A DNA stretch of 64,000 bases from Sphingomonas sp. (GTDB lineage Bacteria; Pseudomonadota; Alphaproteobacteria; Sphingomonadales; Sphingomonadaceae), in the NCBI RefSeq assembly GCF_024508665.1, contig NZ_JANINP010000006.1, positions 496,001 to 560,000 on the forward strand. Direction: 5' to 3'. This document shows positions 18,128 through 26,941 of this stretch, one piece after another. The position numbers and the translations under genes were made by a program. The notes beneath the pieces were generated by a model. That model searched no databases. It was not told the DNA's origin and saw only the letters and a program-made list of their open reading frames with translations. Within the stretch, counting starts at the first letter, position 1, and each line of letters starts with the position of its first letter.

Positions 18128-20887
18128 TTAGAAAAACACCTTCCTAACACTCAACCGGATCGTGCGACCCATCGGGTCGAGATAATCGGGCTGATAGCTG
18201 ATCGGCGTGTTGCCGTTGGCGTCGCGGACGCGCTGGCGCGAATCGAGGACGTTGTTGACGGCCAGCGTCACCCGCATGCCCGCTGCCCAAGGGTTCTTCT
18301 TGAGGAACTTGAGCTGCTGGGTGAGGTCGGCGAAGAAGCGCAGGTTGATCGTCCCCAGGCTCGAAAAGTCGAGCGGATTGGGGTTGCCCGCCGTGCCGCC
18401 CAGCACATGCGTGCCGCTCTGCCAATCGGCCGACAGCCGGACGCCGAGGCCGTTATTGGAATAGCCGCCCTGCGCCTCGAGTTCGTGGCGCGACTGGCCG
18501 CCCGACCCGATCGCCCCGCCATTGAGCAGGTCGATCACCGGCAAGGTCGGCGAAATCTCGACCCGGTCGGTGAAATGCCAGGTGTGGTAGAAGGCGAATT
18601 GGAGCCGCCCGCCGCCGCCGCCGAACGCGCCGCGTCCGCCGCGCCCCCCGCCGCCACGGAACCCGCCGCCGCCAAAACCACCGCCGCCGACGCGTCCGCC
18701 GCCCGGACGGTCGCCGCCGGGTGCACCGTCCTGCGGCGGGGTATTGTTCGCGTTGGGCGCGCTGCCGTTAGCAGGCGGCGTGCCGGCGGCGTTCGGATTG
18801 TTGCCATCGCCTTGAGGCCGTTCGCCGAAGCGGCGGCCATTGGGCAGGCGCAGGCCCTGAAACGGATTGGGGCCGGTGCCGGCGCGGAAGGCCTCGACCT
18901 GCTTCTGCAGCTTCGACTTGATAGGCTTCGAGATGTTGAAGCCCCAGCGCAATTCTGAGCGGTCGGTGCGCGCGAAATTGACCGCGCGCGTATCGATCGC
19001 GGTCAGGTCGCCGTCGGCATCGCGCGTGAAGCGGTCGGGAAAGGCGGCCTCGACCGCCGCCGTCGCCGCCGGGAAGCCGGCGATCGCGTTGCGCACGCTC
19101 GACTTCACGTAATTGGCGGTCAGCGTGAAGTCGGTCTTTTCCCATGGTTTCAGGGTCAGCCCGATCTTCAGCGTATGCTTGCTGTCGGCCTTGAGGAAGG
19201 GATTGCCGCCGGTCGTGCTGGTGACGCTGACGGTCTCGCCTTTGACATAGTCGAACACCCGGACATTCGGCGTCACGACGGTGGGGTTGGCGAGTTGCGC
19301 GGCAGACGGAGCATCGTCCTGGTCGGTCACCGAGGCGATGAAGCGCACACCCTGGATCGGCTGCCAATTGGCGCCGTAACCGCGCGTGGTCAGCGTGCCG
19401 AAATCCGACAATTGGTGGACCGCGATATTGCCGTTGAGTGACAGGTCGCCGACGAACGCCAGCACGTGTTTCGACTTGCTCGCGATCGGCACGTCGAGAT
19501 TGATCTGGCCCGAGGCTTCGTTGCGCGTGGTCGATCCGCTGGTGCTGACCAGCGCGTTCTGCGGGTTCAGCCGGTAGGACTGGCTGTCGAGGCTCGATAG
19601 CGATCCGCCGACGCGGATTGCGGTCGAGATGTCGCCGGCGGGCAACTTGAGCAGCTTGCCATTGACCAGCGCGTCGACGCCGCCGCTATTGGATGTCGAT
19701 TGCCCCCGATTGGCCGGTGCGATCGAGTAATCGAGCGGATTGATCGGCCCGAGCGGATTGAACGTCGGATCGCCGGCATCGAGCCGGGCCTGAAGGGCGC
19801 TGACGTCGAACCCCGTCTCGCTGAACGTCTCACTGTCGACGCGATCGTAATTAGCGGTCAGCGACCAGCGCCATTGCGTCCCGAACTGGCCGTTGAAGCC
19901 GGTGCCGAGATGGTAGGTCAGCGCCGAATTGCGCTGCTTGAGTGGGTCATAGCCAGTGGGAACGCGATTGATGTCGACATCGTCAGCGGACGTAGAGAAC
20001 GGGTTGCCCGCGGGCAGCGTCAGGTCGAGCGTAGGCAGGCCCTGCGCACCGGTCGATTCGGTGTACTGGAACGTGCCGTTGATCGTCGCATTCACTTTGC
20101 CCAGCGGCCGGGCATAGACGAGGTTGGTCTGGAAATTGCGGCTTGACGACAACAGGGTACGATAGGGCCGCTGATCAAAGCCCGGATTGAGATCGATCGT
20201 TCCCGGTACCACCGGCCTCGTCACCGGCGGCAGGATGTCGCGCTCATTCTCATAGAGCGGCGAACTGTCGGTATAGCCGGCATGCAGACTGAACCGATTG
20301 TTGCGGCGGATCGTGACGATGTCGCCGGTCACCGACGGCGTGTTGCGGCCACCCTCGGTCGCAACCTGGCCCCCAAGCTCGGTAGTGATCGACTTGAAGC
20401 GCTGGCGAAGGACGATGTTCACGACCTTCTGATCAGCCGAATAGCCGTATTTGAGCGCGACTTCCTCGGGCAGGATGTCGACGCGTGCGATCGCCTCGGT
20501 CGGCAGATCGCGGATTTCAGCGAAGCTCGAAATGCGGCGGCCATTGAGCAGCACAACGGGGGCGCCACCCGACCCACGGTCGCTGCGGATCTGCGGCGCG
20601 AGTTCGGTCAACAAGTCGCTGATGCTGTTGACGCCGTAGGAGCGGACATCGGCCGGCCCGAGCGACTGTTCGGGCGGAATATCGCCGACCACCGCGCCGG
20701 GCAGGCTGCGCGACCCGGTGACGACGATGTCGTTTTCCTCTGGACCGTCGTCCTCCGATTGTGGCGCGGATGCCGGCTTCGACTGCGGGGGGGCGGGGGT
20801 CGGCGCGGGCGGAGGGACGGTTTGGGCATGGAGCGCGACGGGCGCACTGCCGGCAAGCAACAGGACAAGACTGATCGAACGACGCAT
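18128..20887 (-). CDS. TonB-dependent outer-membrane receptor with glycine-rich insertion
   Basis: A 919-residue receptor: signal peptide (MRRSISLVLLLAGSAPVALHA), proline-rich linker, plug domain (residues about 60-170, ending VALKYGYSADQKVVNIVLRQ) and a beta barrel ending in VRKVFF with the terminal aromatic needed for assembly. Odd: near residues 690-770 a low-complexity stretch rich in Pro/Asn then Gly/Arg (blocks such as GGGGFGGGGFRGGGGRGG) interrupts the barrel between strands, probably as an extracellular loop or periplasmic turn. Ligand unknown. Divergent from the PaoAB-like genes. Confidence 0.9.
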   Translation of the reverse strand: MRRSISLVLLLAGSAPVALHAQTVPPPAPTPAPPQSKPASAPQSEDDGPEENDIVVTGSRSLPGAVVGDIPPEQSLGPADVRSYGVNSISDLLTELAPQIRSDRGSGGAPVVLLNGRRISSFAEIRDLPTEAIARVDILPEEVALKYGYSADQKVVNIVLRQRFKSITTELGGQVATEGGRNTPSVTGDIVTIRRNNRFSLHAGYTDSSPLYENERDILPPVTRPVVPGTIDLNPGFDQRPYRTLLSSSRNFQTNLVYARPLGKVNATINGTFQYTESTGAQGLPTLDLTLPAGNPFSTSADDVDINRVPTGYDPLKQRNSALTYHLGTGFNGQFGTQWRWSLTANYDRVDSETFSETGFDVSALQARLDAGDPTFNPLGPINPLDYSIAPANRGQSTSNSGGVDALVNGKLLKLPAGDISTAIRVGGSLSSLDSQSYRLNPQNALVSTSGSTTRNEASGQINLDVPIASKSKHVLAFVGDLSLNGNIAVHQLSDFGTLTTRGYGANWQPIQGVRFIASVTDQDDAPSAAQLANPTVVTPNVRVFDYVKGETVSVTSTTGGNPFLKADSKHTLKIGLTLKPWEKTDFTLTANYVKSSVRNAIAGFPAATAAVEAAFPDRFTRDADGDLTAIDTRAVNFARTDRSELRWGFNISKPIKSKLQKQVEAFRAGTGPNPFQGLRLPNGRRFGERPQGDGNNPNAAGTPPANGSAPNANNTPPQDGAPGGDRPGGGRVGGGGFGGGGFRGGGGRGGRGAFGGGGGRLQFAFYHTWHFTDRVEISPTLPVIDLLNGGAIGSGGQSRHELEAQGGYSNNGLGVRLSADWQSGTHVLGGTAGNPNPLDFSSLGTINLRFFADLTQQLKFLKKNPWAAGMRVTLAVNNVLDSRQRVRDANGNTPISYQPDYLDPMGRTIRLSVRKVFF

Positions 20888-20997
20888 TTATTTTCCGCTA
20901 CTGGTCGGGAGCAACGCAGGCCACTACATTCGAATTGTCGCAGAAATGTGCCGTTTCGGTGCCTTCGTGGCGGCGGGACACATCCGAGGAGTGAGCG

Positions 20998-21513
20998 ATG
21001 CGGATCACCGTCAACGGTCAAGTGCGCGAAATAGAGGTGGACCCGCGAACTACCCTGCTCGATCTGTTGCGCGAGCATCTCGGCCTGACCGGCGCCAAGA
21101 AGGGATGCGATCACGGCCAATGCGGCGCGTGCACGGTGCTGGTCGACGGCCGACGTATCAATGCCTGTCTGAGCCTGGCGGTAATGCACGAAGGCGATGA
21201 GGTGGTGACGATCGAGGGCCTGGGCAGGGCGGACGAACTCAGCCCGTTGCAGGCGGCGTTCGTCCATCACGATGGCTTCCAATGCGGCTATTGCACGCCG
21301 GGACAAATCTGTTCGGCGACCGCCATGCTCGACGAAGTGGCTCGGGGCTGGCCGAGCCATGTCAGCGACGATCTCGACGATGTCGAGCTGAGCGATGCCG
21401 AAATCCGCGAGCGGATGAGCGGCAATATCTGCCGCTGCTCGGCCTATCCGACGATCGTCGCGGCGATCCGAGAAGTGGCGGATGCCGAGCGCCTGGCGGA
21501 GGCAGCGGAATGA
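20998..21513 (+). CDS. (2Fe-2S) subunit of a xanthine-dehydrogenase-family oxidoreductase (PaoA-like)
   Basis: A 171-residue iron-sulfur subunit carrying two [2Fe-2S] clusters. Seen: [16 protein letters not shown] plus C at AC-LSL for the plant-ferredoxin-type cluster, and CGYCTPGQ with GNICRCSAY for the helical cluster. It passes electrons between the molybdenum and FAD subunits. No Tat signal is seen, so it is probably cytoplasmic. GAGGAGTGAGCG precedes the ATG. Overlaps the FAD subunit by 4 bases. Confidence 0.93.
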   Translation: MRITVNGQVREIEVDPRTTLLDLLREHLGLTGAKKGCDHGQCGACTVLVDGRRINACLSLAVMHEGDEVVTIEGLGRADELSPLQAAFVHHDGFQCGYCTPGQICSATAMLDEVARGWPSHVSDDLDDVELSDAEIRERMSGNICRCSAYPTIVAAIREVADAERLAEAAE

Positions 21514-22484
21514 AGCCGTTCGAATATGCGCGGGCCGCGACCATCGAGGAGGCGCTGGCCGCGGGTGCCGGTGGCGGGCGCTACATCGCCGGAGGTACCA
21601 ATCTGGTCGACCTGATGAAATTGCAGGTCGAGACGCCAGAGAAACTGGTGGATATCAGTCGGCTGGCACTTGATAGCGTCGAGCAGACCGCTGACGGCGG
21701 CGTGCGGATCGGGGCGTTGGTGCCCAATAGCGATCTCGCCGCGCATCCGCTGATCCGCGTACAATATCCGATGCTGAGCCGGGCCCTGTTGGCAGGCGCG
21801 TCGGCGCAATTGCGCAACAAGGCGTCGGTCGCGGGCAATCTGCTGCAGCGAACGCGCTGCTATTATTTCTACGAGACCGCGGCGGCCTGCAACAAGCGCG
21901 AGCCCGGCAGCGGCTGTGATGCGATCGGCGGGTTCAACCGCATACACGCGGTTCTCGGCACCTCGGCGTCGTGCATCGCGACGCACCCGTCGGACATGGC
22001 GGTGGCCTTGCGGGCGCTCGACGCGGTCGTCGTGACAGCGTTGCCAGAGGGACGAGAACGACGGATCGCGCTCGGCGAGCTCTACCGCTTGCCGGGCGAC
22101 ACGCCGGAGATCGAGACGAACCTCAAGCCCGGCGAGATGATCGTTGCGATCGCATTGCCCGTTCCGCCGCCCGGGCGGCAACTGTATCGCAAGGTGCGCG
22201 ACCGCGCTTCCTACGCCTTCGCCCTGGTGTCGGTCGCGGCGGCGGTGGCGGTCGAGGATGGTGTGATCAGCTCGGCCCGGCTGGCGTTCGGCGGGCTCGC
22301 GCCGATGCCGTGGCGCAGCGCCGAGGTCGAAGCGGCGCTTGCCGGCCGGCCTGCAGGAACCGAGGCGTTCGAGGCGGCGGCCGATGCGTTGTTGAGTGAG
22401 GCGCGCGGCTACGGGCATAACGACTTCAAGATCGTGCTCGCGCGGCGCACACTGATTGCGTGCTTACGCGACCTTACGGCGTAG
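21510..22484 (+). CDS. FAD-binding subunit of a xanthine-dehydrogenase-family oxidoreductase (PaoB-like)
   Basis: A 324-residue FAD subunit. Seen: the FAD loop [30 protein letters not shown], and a loop with four cysteines ([17 protein letters not shown]) that in PaoB and 4-hydroxybenzoyl-CoA reductase beta binds an extra [4Fe-4S] cluster, then HPSDMAVAL. Start ATG 21510 overlaps the previous stop. Odd: the expected third gene for the molybdopterin subunit is absent; the gene ends overlapping a convergent unrelated ORF by 11 bases. Confidence 0.92.
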   Translation: MKPFEYARAATIEEALAAGAGGGRYIAGGTNLVDLMKLQVETPEKLVDISRLALDSVEQTADGGVRIGALVPNSDLAAHPLIRVQYPMLSRALLAGASAQLRNKASVAGNLLQRTRCYYFYETAAACNKREPGSGCDAIGGFNRIHAVLGTSASCIATHPSDMAVALRALDAVVVTALPEGRERRIALGELYRLPGDTPEIETNLKPGEMIVAIALPVPPPGRQLYRKVRDRASYAFALVSVAAAVAVEDGVISSARLAFGGLAPMPWRSAEVEAALAGRPAGTEAFEAAADALLSEARGYGHNDFKIVLARRTLIACLRDLTA

Positions 22485-22812
22485 CGGGCTGGTTGGTCGC
22501 GGCCATCTCGACCGGCTGACGGCCTTTCCAGTCGATGCGCTCGGCGGTTTTCCACGCCGCGTGGAGCTTGGCGTGACCTAGGCCAAAGCCGACCCGATCG
22601 GCGGTTTCGGCCCAGGATTCGCCAATTGCGGCCAGCCGCACGTTGGTCGGTCCCGGCGGCAGGTCGTCGACCCAGCCGCTGATCGCGGCCGGGTTGAACA
22701 GGGCCAGCCCGAACGTTGCCATGACGACAATCGTGCAGGTCCATTGGAGCGTTGCATGGCCGTCATCGCCTTGGTCGGGAAGATCGGCAGGGAATTCGTA
22801 GAGGTCGGACAT
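22474..22812 (-). CDS. small membrane protein of the O-acetylation cassette
   Basis: Not recognised as a named family. The 112 residues start [20 protein letters not shown], have one hydrophobic segment (about residues 26-43) and a C-terminal part with [21 protein letters not shown]. It lies 11 bases after the MBOAT gene and is transcribed with it, so a role in acyl transfer or complex assembly is likely by context. Its 3' end overlaps the convergent FAD-subunit gene. The track's 388-aa ORF in this frame is mostly an MBOAT shadow. Confidence 0.72.
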   Translation of the reverse strand: MSDLYEFPADLPDQGDDGHATLQWTCTIVVMATFGLALFNPAAISGWVDDLPPGPTNVRLAAIGESWAETADRVGFGLGHAKLHAAWKTAERIDWKGRQPVEMAATNQPATP

Positions 22813-22823
22813 GGTCGGCTGCC

Positions 22824-24230
22824 TCAGAAGCGGAAGTAGATGAAGGGCGCGACTCCTTCGAAGCGCATCGCGTCGACCACCAGCATCGCCACGACCAGGG
22901 CGCCAGCGAACGCGGGAGCGGGCAGCGCGCGGAGGCGTTGGGCGAGGCGCGTCATCGAATCCCAGCGTAGCGCGTGAACGGCGAGGCCGAACGCGATCAG
23001 CAGGACGGTCAGCGGCGTGACGGTGACCGCACCCGTGGCGGGCGCGAAAATTCCGTCGAGATAGGCAAGCGCGTCGCCGAAACTTGCGGCGCGGAAGAAG
23101 ATCCAGCCAAGTGTCACGACGTGGAACGTCAGTGCGACCTTCGCCCAATGCGGCAGGACGATGTCGCGAGTGCGCGGACTGGTCGTCCAGACTCGCTCGG
23201 CCACCAGCGCCGCGCCATGCAACCCGCCCCAGATCACGAAGGTCCAGGCGGCACCGTGCCACAACCCGCCGAGCAGCATCGTGATCATCAGATTGCGGTA
23301 GAGCCTGAACTTGCCGCCACGGCTGCCGCCCAGCGCCTCGATATAGAGGTAATCGCGTAGCCAGCGGGATAGGCTGATATGCCAGCGCCGCCAGAATTCC
23401 TGGAGCGATGCCGAGCGATACGGCCGGTCGAAATTGCGTGGGAAGCGATAGCCCAGCAAAGCGGCAATGCCGATCGCCATGTCCGAATAGGCCGAGAAAT
23501 CGCAATAGATCTGAACCGCATAACCATAGGCTGCAAGGATCAGGTCGAGCGAGCCATGCGCCGAGGGGGCCGAGAAGACCGGGTCGACGAACTGGGTCGC
23601 CAGTTCGGACGCGATCACCGCCTTCTTGAACAATCCCCACACGATCAGCAGCAGGCCCATCGACACCATGCCGCGATTGAGTTTCGGAGTTTGTTGGAAC
23701 TGGGGCACGAGATCGGCAGCACGGACGATCGGTCCGGCGACGAGGTGCGGGAAGAACGACATCAGCAGTAATATGTCGAGCAACCGCGCGGCGGGAACGC
23801 GCCCGCGATGCACGTCGACGACGTAGCTGATGCCCTGGAACGTGAAGAACGAGATGCCGACCGGCAGGATGACCTGCATCAGGGGGGCCCCCTGGCCGAT
23901 GCCGATCAGGCTGAGCAAGCTGCCCGCTTGCTGGGCGAAGAAGTCGAAATATTTGAAGAAGCCGAGCACCAGCAGGTTGGCCGCGACGCCGCCGATCAAC
24001 AGCGCTTTGCGGGCATCCGCATCGTCACTGCGTGCGATCAGCGCGGCGACGCCCCAATTGATCAGTGCCGAACCGATCAGCAGCGGCACGAAGCGCCAGT
24101 CCCAAGCGCCGTAGAATATCCAGCTGGCGACGAGCAGGAGCAATTTGCGCCATTCGTTCGATCGTGCGGCCCAGACGGCTGGGAAGACGACCAGGAAGAA
24201 CAGGCCAAAGGTCAGCGTCGGGAACAGCAT
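22824..24230 (-). CDS. MBOAT family O-acyltransferase (AlgI-like)
   Basis: A polytopic membrane protein of 468 residues that, by family, hands acetyl groups across the inner membrane for O-acetylation of a polysaccharide or cell-wall polymer. Seen: FFLVVFPAVWAARSNEWRKLLLLVASWIFYG-like N-terminus typical of AlgI/PatA, FFPHLVAGPIVRA, and the catalytic-histidine region GGLWHGAAWTFVIWGGLHG. The genes upstream encode SGNH proteins that would perform the final transfer. The polymer acetylated here is unknown; no alginate genes are in view. Confidence 0.92.
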   Translation of the reverse strand: MLFPTLTFGLFFLVVFPAVWAARSNEWRKLLLLVASWIFYGAWDWRFVPLLIGSALINWGVAALIARSDDADARKALLIGGVAANLLVLGFFKYFDFFAQQAGSLLSLIGIGQGAPLMQVILPVGISFFTFQGISYVVDVHRGRVPAARLLDILLLMSFFPHLVAGPIVRAADLVPQFQQTPKLNRGMVSMGLLLIVWGLFKKAVIASELATQFVDPVFSAPSAHGSLDLILAAYGYAVQIYCDFSAYSDMAIGIAALLGYRFPRNFDRPYRSASLQEFWRRWHISLSRWLRDYLYIEALGGSRGGKFRLYRNLMITMLLGGLWHGAAWTFVIWGGLHGAALVAERVWTTSPRTRDIVLPHWAKVALTFHVVTLGWIFFRAASFGDALAYLDGIFAPATGAVTVTPLTVLLIAFGLAVHALRWDSMTRLAQRLRALPAPAFAGALVVAMLVVDAMRFEGVAPFIYFRF

Positions 24231-24234
24231 CGCG

Positions 24235-25476
24235 TCACTCGCTCATCGCTGCATCGAGATCGGCCTGGAGCCGGGCGGCGAGCGCCTGACCACCGGGCCA
24301 GCGGAAATGGACATGGTCGGGGCGCATCAGCGGGGGCGTTGCCGCGGTCCACGCCCGCGCTGCGCAGGGGCCGCCCATCGCTGCCTGCCAGTCCCAGAAT
24401 GCGATGCCGAGATCGCGCGCGACGTCGCGCTGCATGCCGCGCACCCGCCCGAGTGCCGGCGGCGCGATCAAAGGGGGCGTTACCGCGTCGGGGCAGCCGA
24501 GCAGCGCGCCCTCCGCATTGGCCTTGAGCGCTTGGTTACGGGTCAGCGCATCGGGTGCGCCGAGCATCAGCAATGGGACGCCGGGCGCCAGCGTGCGCAA
24601 CCGGTCGATCTGGGTGCGTAAACCCGTCTCGTATTCGCGCGGATCGAGGTGCGGCGAGAACCCCTCGTTGGTGCCGAATGCCAGCACGATCAAATCGGGT
24701 GCGTATGCGCGCAATTCCTCGGCGATCACGGCGTCGTCGGTGCGGCCGAAATGCCGCAGCTGCGCGCCGACCACGCCGAGATTGGACAGCGCCACGCCGC
24801 CTTGGTCACGAAAGGTTGCCCAGGAGGTGATCGTCGTGGGCCGATCACCGGCGGTCACGGTGACCGACGATTGCGGCGTAGCGCTGCGGAGCGTCGTGCA
24901 GCGCGGGGTCGGGACGGGAGCGTCGAGGGTGATGCTTTGGTCTGCTCCGCCGAGCCGCACGGTCAGCGTCGCATCATTGGGGCCAGCCATCGCGCACAGT
25001 ACGAAGCGGTCGAAATCCATTGCTGGGCTGTCGCTGGTCAGCCCGATCGTCGCGCCGGGCTGGAGCGAGGTCAGCGAATAGCTCGAAAGGCCAAGCGGCA
25101 CCGCCGCATATTCAGACCCCTTGCCGAAGCTCGCCGCGATCCGCCAGCCGGGCGACATCGTCGCGGTCACCCCATGGGTGATATAGCCGTCCCATGGCCG
25201 TCCGGCGGCGAGCACGCCGCGCCCGCCATTGCCGTAGCGCGCCTGGAGCAGGTCGCGCCACGCGCCGGTAAGCACATCGCCCGCGGTATGGCTGTCGCCG
25301 ATCTGGACGATATGCACCGGGCGCCTGCCGGGTGTCCGCGTGCTCGCCGCGTTGAGCTGCGCGAAAACCGGCCGGAGCGTCGCGAGATTGCATGTCTCGC
25401 GCCAGCAACTGTCGGCAATGGCCACGCCAGGCAGCAGGGCGAGGACAATAGCGAGGGGCGTGGCGAGCAGTCTCAC
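24235..25476 (-). CDS. exported SGNH/GDSL hydrolase-fold protein
   Basis: A 413-residue protein. The GTG at 25476 overlaps the previous stop by 4 bases and gives a signal peptide (VRLLATPLAIVLALLPGVAIA); the longer track ORF is a shadow of the upstream gene. Seen: block I VQIGDSHTAGD with the nucleophile serine, block III FGTNEG and block V PDHVHFRWPGG with Asp and His. It is thus a periplasmic esterase or acetyltransferase partner of the MBOAT protein, like AlgX/AlgJ or PatB. Substrate unknown. Confidence 0.86.
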   Translation of the reverse strand: MRLLATPLAIVLALLPGVAIADSCWRETCNLATLRPVFAQLNAASTRTPGRRPVHIVQIGDSHTAGDVLTGAWRDLLQARYGNGGRGVLAAGRPWDGYITHGVTATMSPGWRIAASFGKGSEYAAVPLGLSSYSLTSLQPGATIGLTSDSPAMDFDRFVLCAMAGPNDATLTVRLGGADQSITLDAPVPTPRCTTLRSATPQSSVTVTAGDRPTTITSWATFRDQGGVALSNLGVVGAQLRHFGRTDDAVIAEELRAYAPDLIVLAFGTNEGFSPHLDPREYETGLRTQIDRLRTLAPGVPLLMLGAPDALTRNQALKANAEGALLGCPDAVTPPLIAPPALGRVRGMQRDVARDLGIAFWDWQAAMGGPCAARAWTAATPPLMRPDHVHFRWPGGQALAARLQADLDAAMSE

Positions 25477-26381
25477 CGCGCAATCTCGGGCGCAGAGGCG
25501 GGAGTCGCATCGATCGCGCGCGTTGCATCGACATAGTCGCGGATCCGCGCTGCGAGCCCCTTGGTTATCCACAGATAGCCGGTCATCGACATATGCACGC
25601 CATCGCCCTCGCGAACGAGCGTGCGCTTGCCGGTCTTGGGGTCGGGCAGATAGGCGGCATATTGGCCGTTCCTGTCCGAGGCGAGCGGGCGCGTGTCGAT
25701 GAACGGCACGTCGAGCCTGGCCATCTCGCTGGCATAGAAATCGTTGATCGCGCCCATGTCGCTGTCGGTCTGCGCCTCGCGCATGCGCGGCAGGCCGACC
25801 CAATAGACCATGGCATGGTGGCGTCGGAGCAGGGCGATGAAGCGATCGATCCGCGTCGCGATCTGCGCCTTCCAGCGGTCGCCGAGCATCGGGCCATATT
25901 TGCCCTCGTCGGTGATGATGCCCTGGACGTCGTTGGCGCCGAACGAGACGACCGCGATGTCGATCGGATCGGCACCGATCTGCTCGGCGGTATGCGTCTC
26001 GATATTGAGCCGCTTGTAGCGCGTGAAGCCGGTTGCCGGCTGGCTATATTTGACGACCTCGAAGTTTGCGCGCGGCAATTGCCGCTGGAGCCCAGACCAG
26101 ACACCGTCGCCGTACGAATCGCCGAACACCGCGACGCGCACCGGGCGGCCTTGGCGCAAGGTAGCGATCAACTGTTTTTGCGGCACCGATCCGCATAAGC
26201 GCGCGGCGGCGACCTCAGGCGGCGCAGCGTTCATCTTGGCGGGAATTGCGCAAACCGAGGCTTTTACTGCGGACGTGCCAGAACCGGCGTGTCCAGCGAA
26301 GCCGAGACCTATGGCAGCCCCGGCGCACACGCCGAGGAGGAGGACCGCGGAGCGATCCAATATTATGAATGGCAATGGCAT
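25473..26381 (-). CDS. DUF459-type SGNH hydrolase-fold protein, membrane-anchored
   Basis: A 302-residue protein with an N-terminal hydrophobic segment (about residues 8-30) and an SGNH domain: VAVFGDSYGDGVWSG (serine), VSFGANDVQG (Asn block) and DGVHMSMTGY (Asp and His). It is the first gene of the cassette; the next SGNH gene overlaps it. Two distinct SGNH proteins with one MBOAT protein suggests a division of labour, for example acetyl acceptance and acetyl transfer. Confidence 0.85.
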   Translation of the reverse strand: MPLPFIILDRSAVLLLGVCAGAAIGLGFAGHAGSGTSAVKASVCAIPAKMNAAPPEVAAARLCGSVPQKQLIATLRQGRPVRVAVFGDSYGDGVWSGLQRQLPRANFEVVKYSQPATGFTRYKRLNIETHTAEQIGADPIDIAVVSFGANDVQGIITDEGKYGPMLGDRWKAQIATRIDRFIALLRRHHAMVYWVGLPRMREAQTDSDMGAINDFYASEMARLDVPFIDTRPLASDRNGQYAAYLPDPKTGKRTLVREGDGVHMSMTGYLWITKGLAARIRDYVDATRAIDATPASAPEIAR

Positions 26382-26941
26382 GGTGAACCCGTCAGTTCGA
26401 GTACGACGTCGAGATACGCCGAATCATTTCACCAATCAACAGTATTTAGCAAAAAATGTGTGGAGATTACTTCGTAGATGATTAGGCTATACTATACAGC
26501 TGCTAAAAGCTTTCCATCATTGTCGCAGGCTAAATGCCGTACCTGCGTATAAATGGCGGTCTATCGCCGATATATCGGCAAGAATCTGGTATCAGTATTC
26601 GACCGCATTACTATCTTCGTCGGTTTTCCGCTGTTTTACCCGCCTACTGGGGATTCTCGCGACTAAAACGTCGATCGTTTCACCAACGACATTTTGTCTC
26701 ACGAGCATTCGAGCGACGGGCTGAGCTAAAATGCCGGTGAACCGTTCTCCGTCCGCGACGAATCGAAAATTATTTTGGACGCGTTCGCATTTCTGGTCGA
26801 ATCGCGGCCACGAGTCGCATCCTCAACCGGCCGCGCGTCGGGTCGCCTCACGCATAGCTTAGCCACGCGTTTCGCCGAATTGTCGGGCTAGCCCGTGCGG
26901 GCCGGGCGCTGCTAGGCCGGTCATTGAGGAGCCGCTACGGG
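26382..26941. other. AT-richer intergenic stretch without a convincing gene
   Basis: About 560 bases, clearly richer in A and T than the flanks, holding the divergent promoters of the acetylation cassette and the M13 peptidase. A 68-codon ORF (26534-26740) has no ribosome site and no recognisable fold. TTTCACCAA occurs twice (26427-26435 and 26678-26686). TATACTATACA near 26490 could be part of a promoter. No tRNA-like or terminator structure was found. Confidence 0.5.

Noticed and set aside
26534-26740. 68-codon ORF in the AT-rich gap
   Set aside because: No Shine-Dalgarno sequence, no hydrophobic or domain pattern, frame open by chance in AT-richer DNA.
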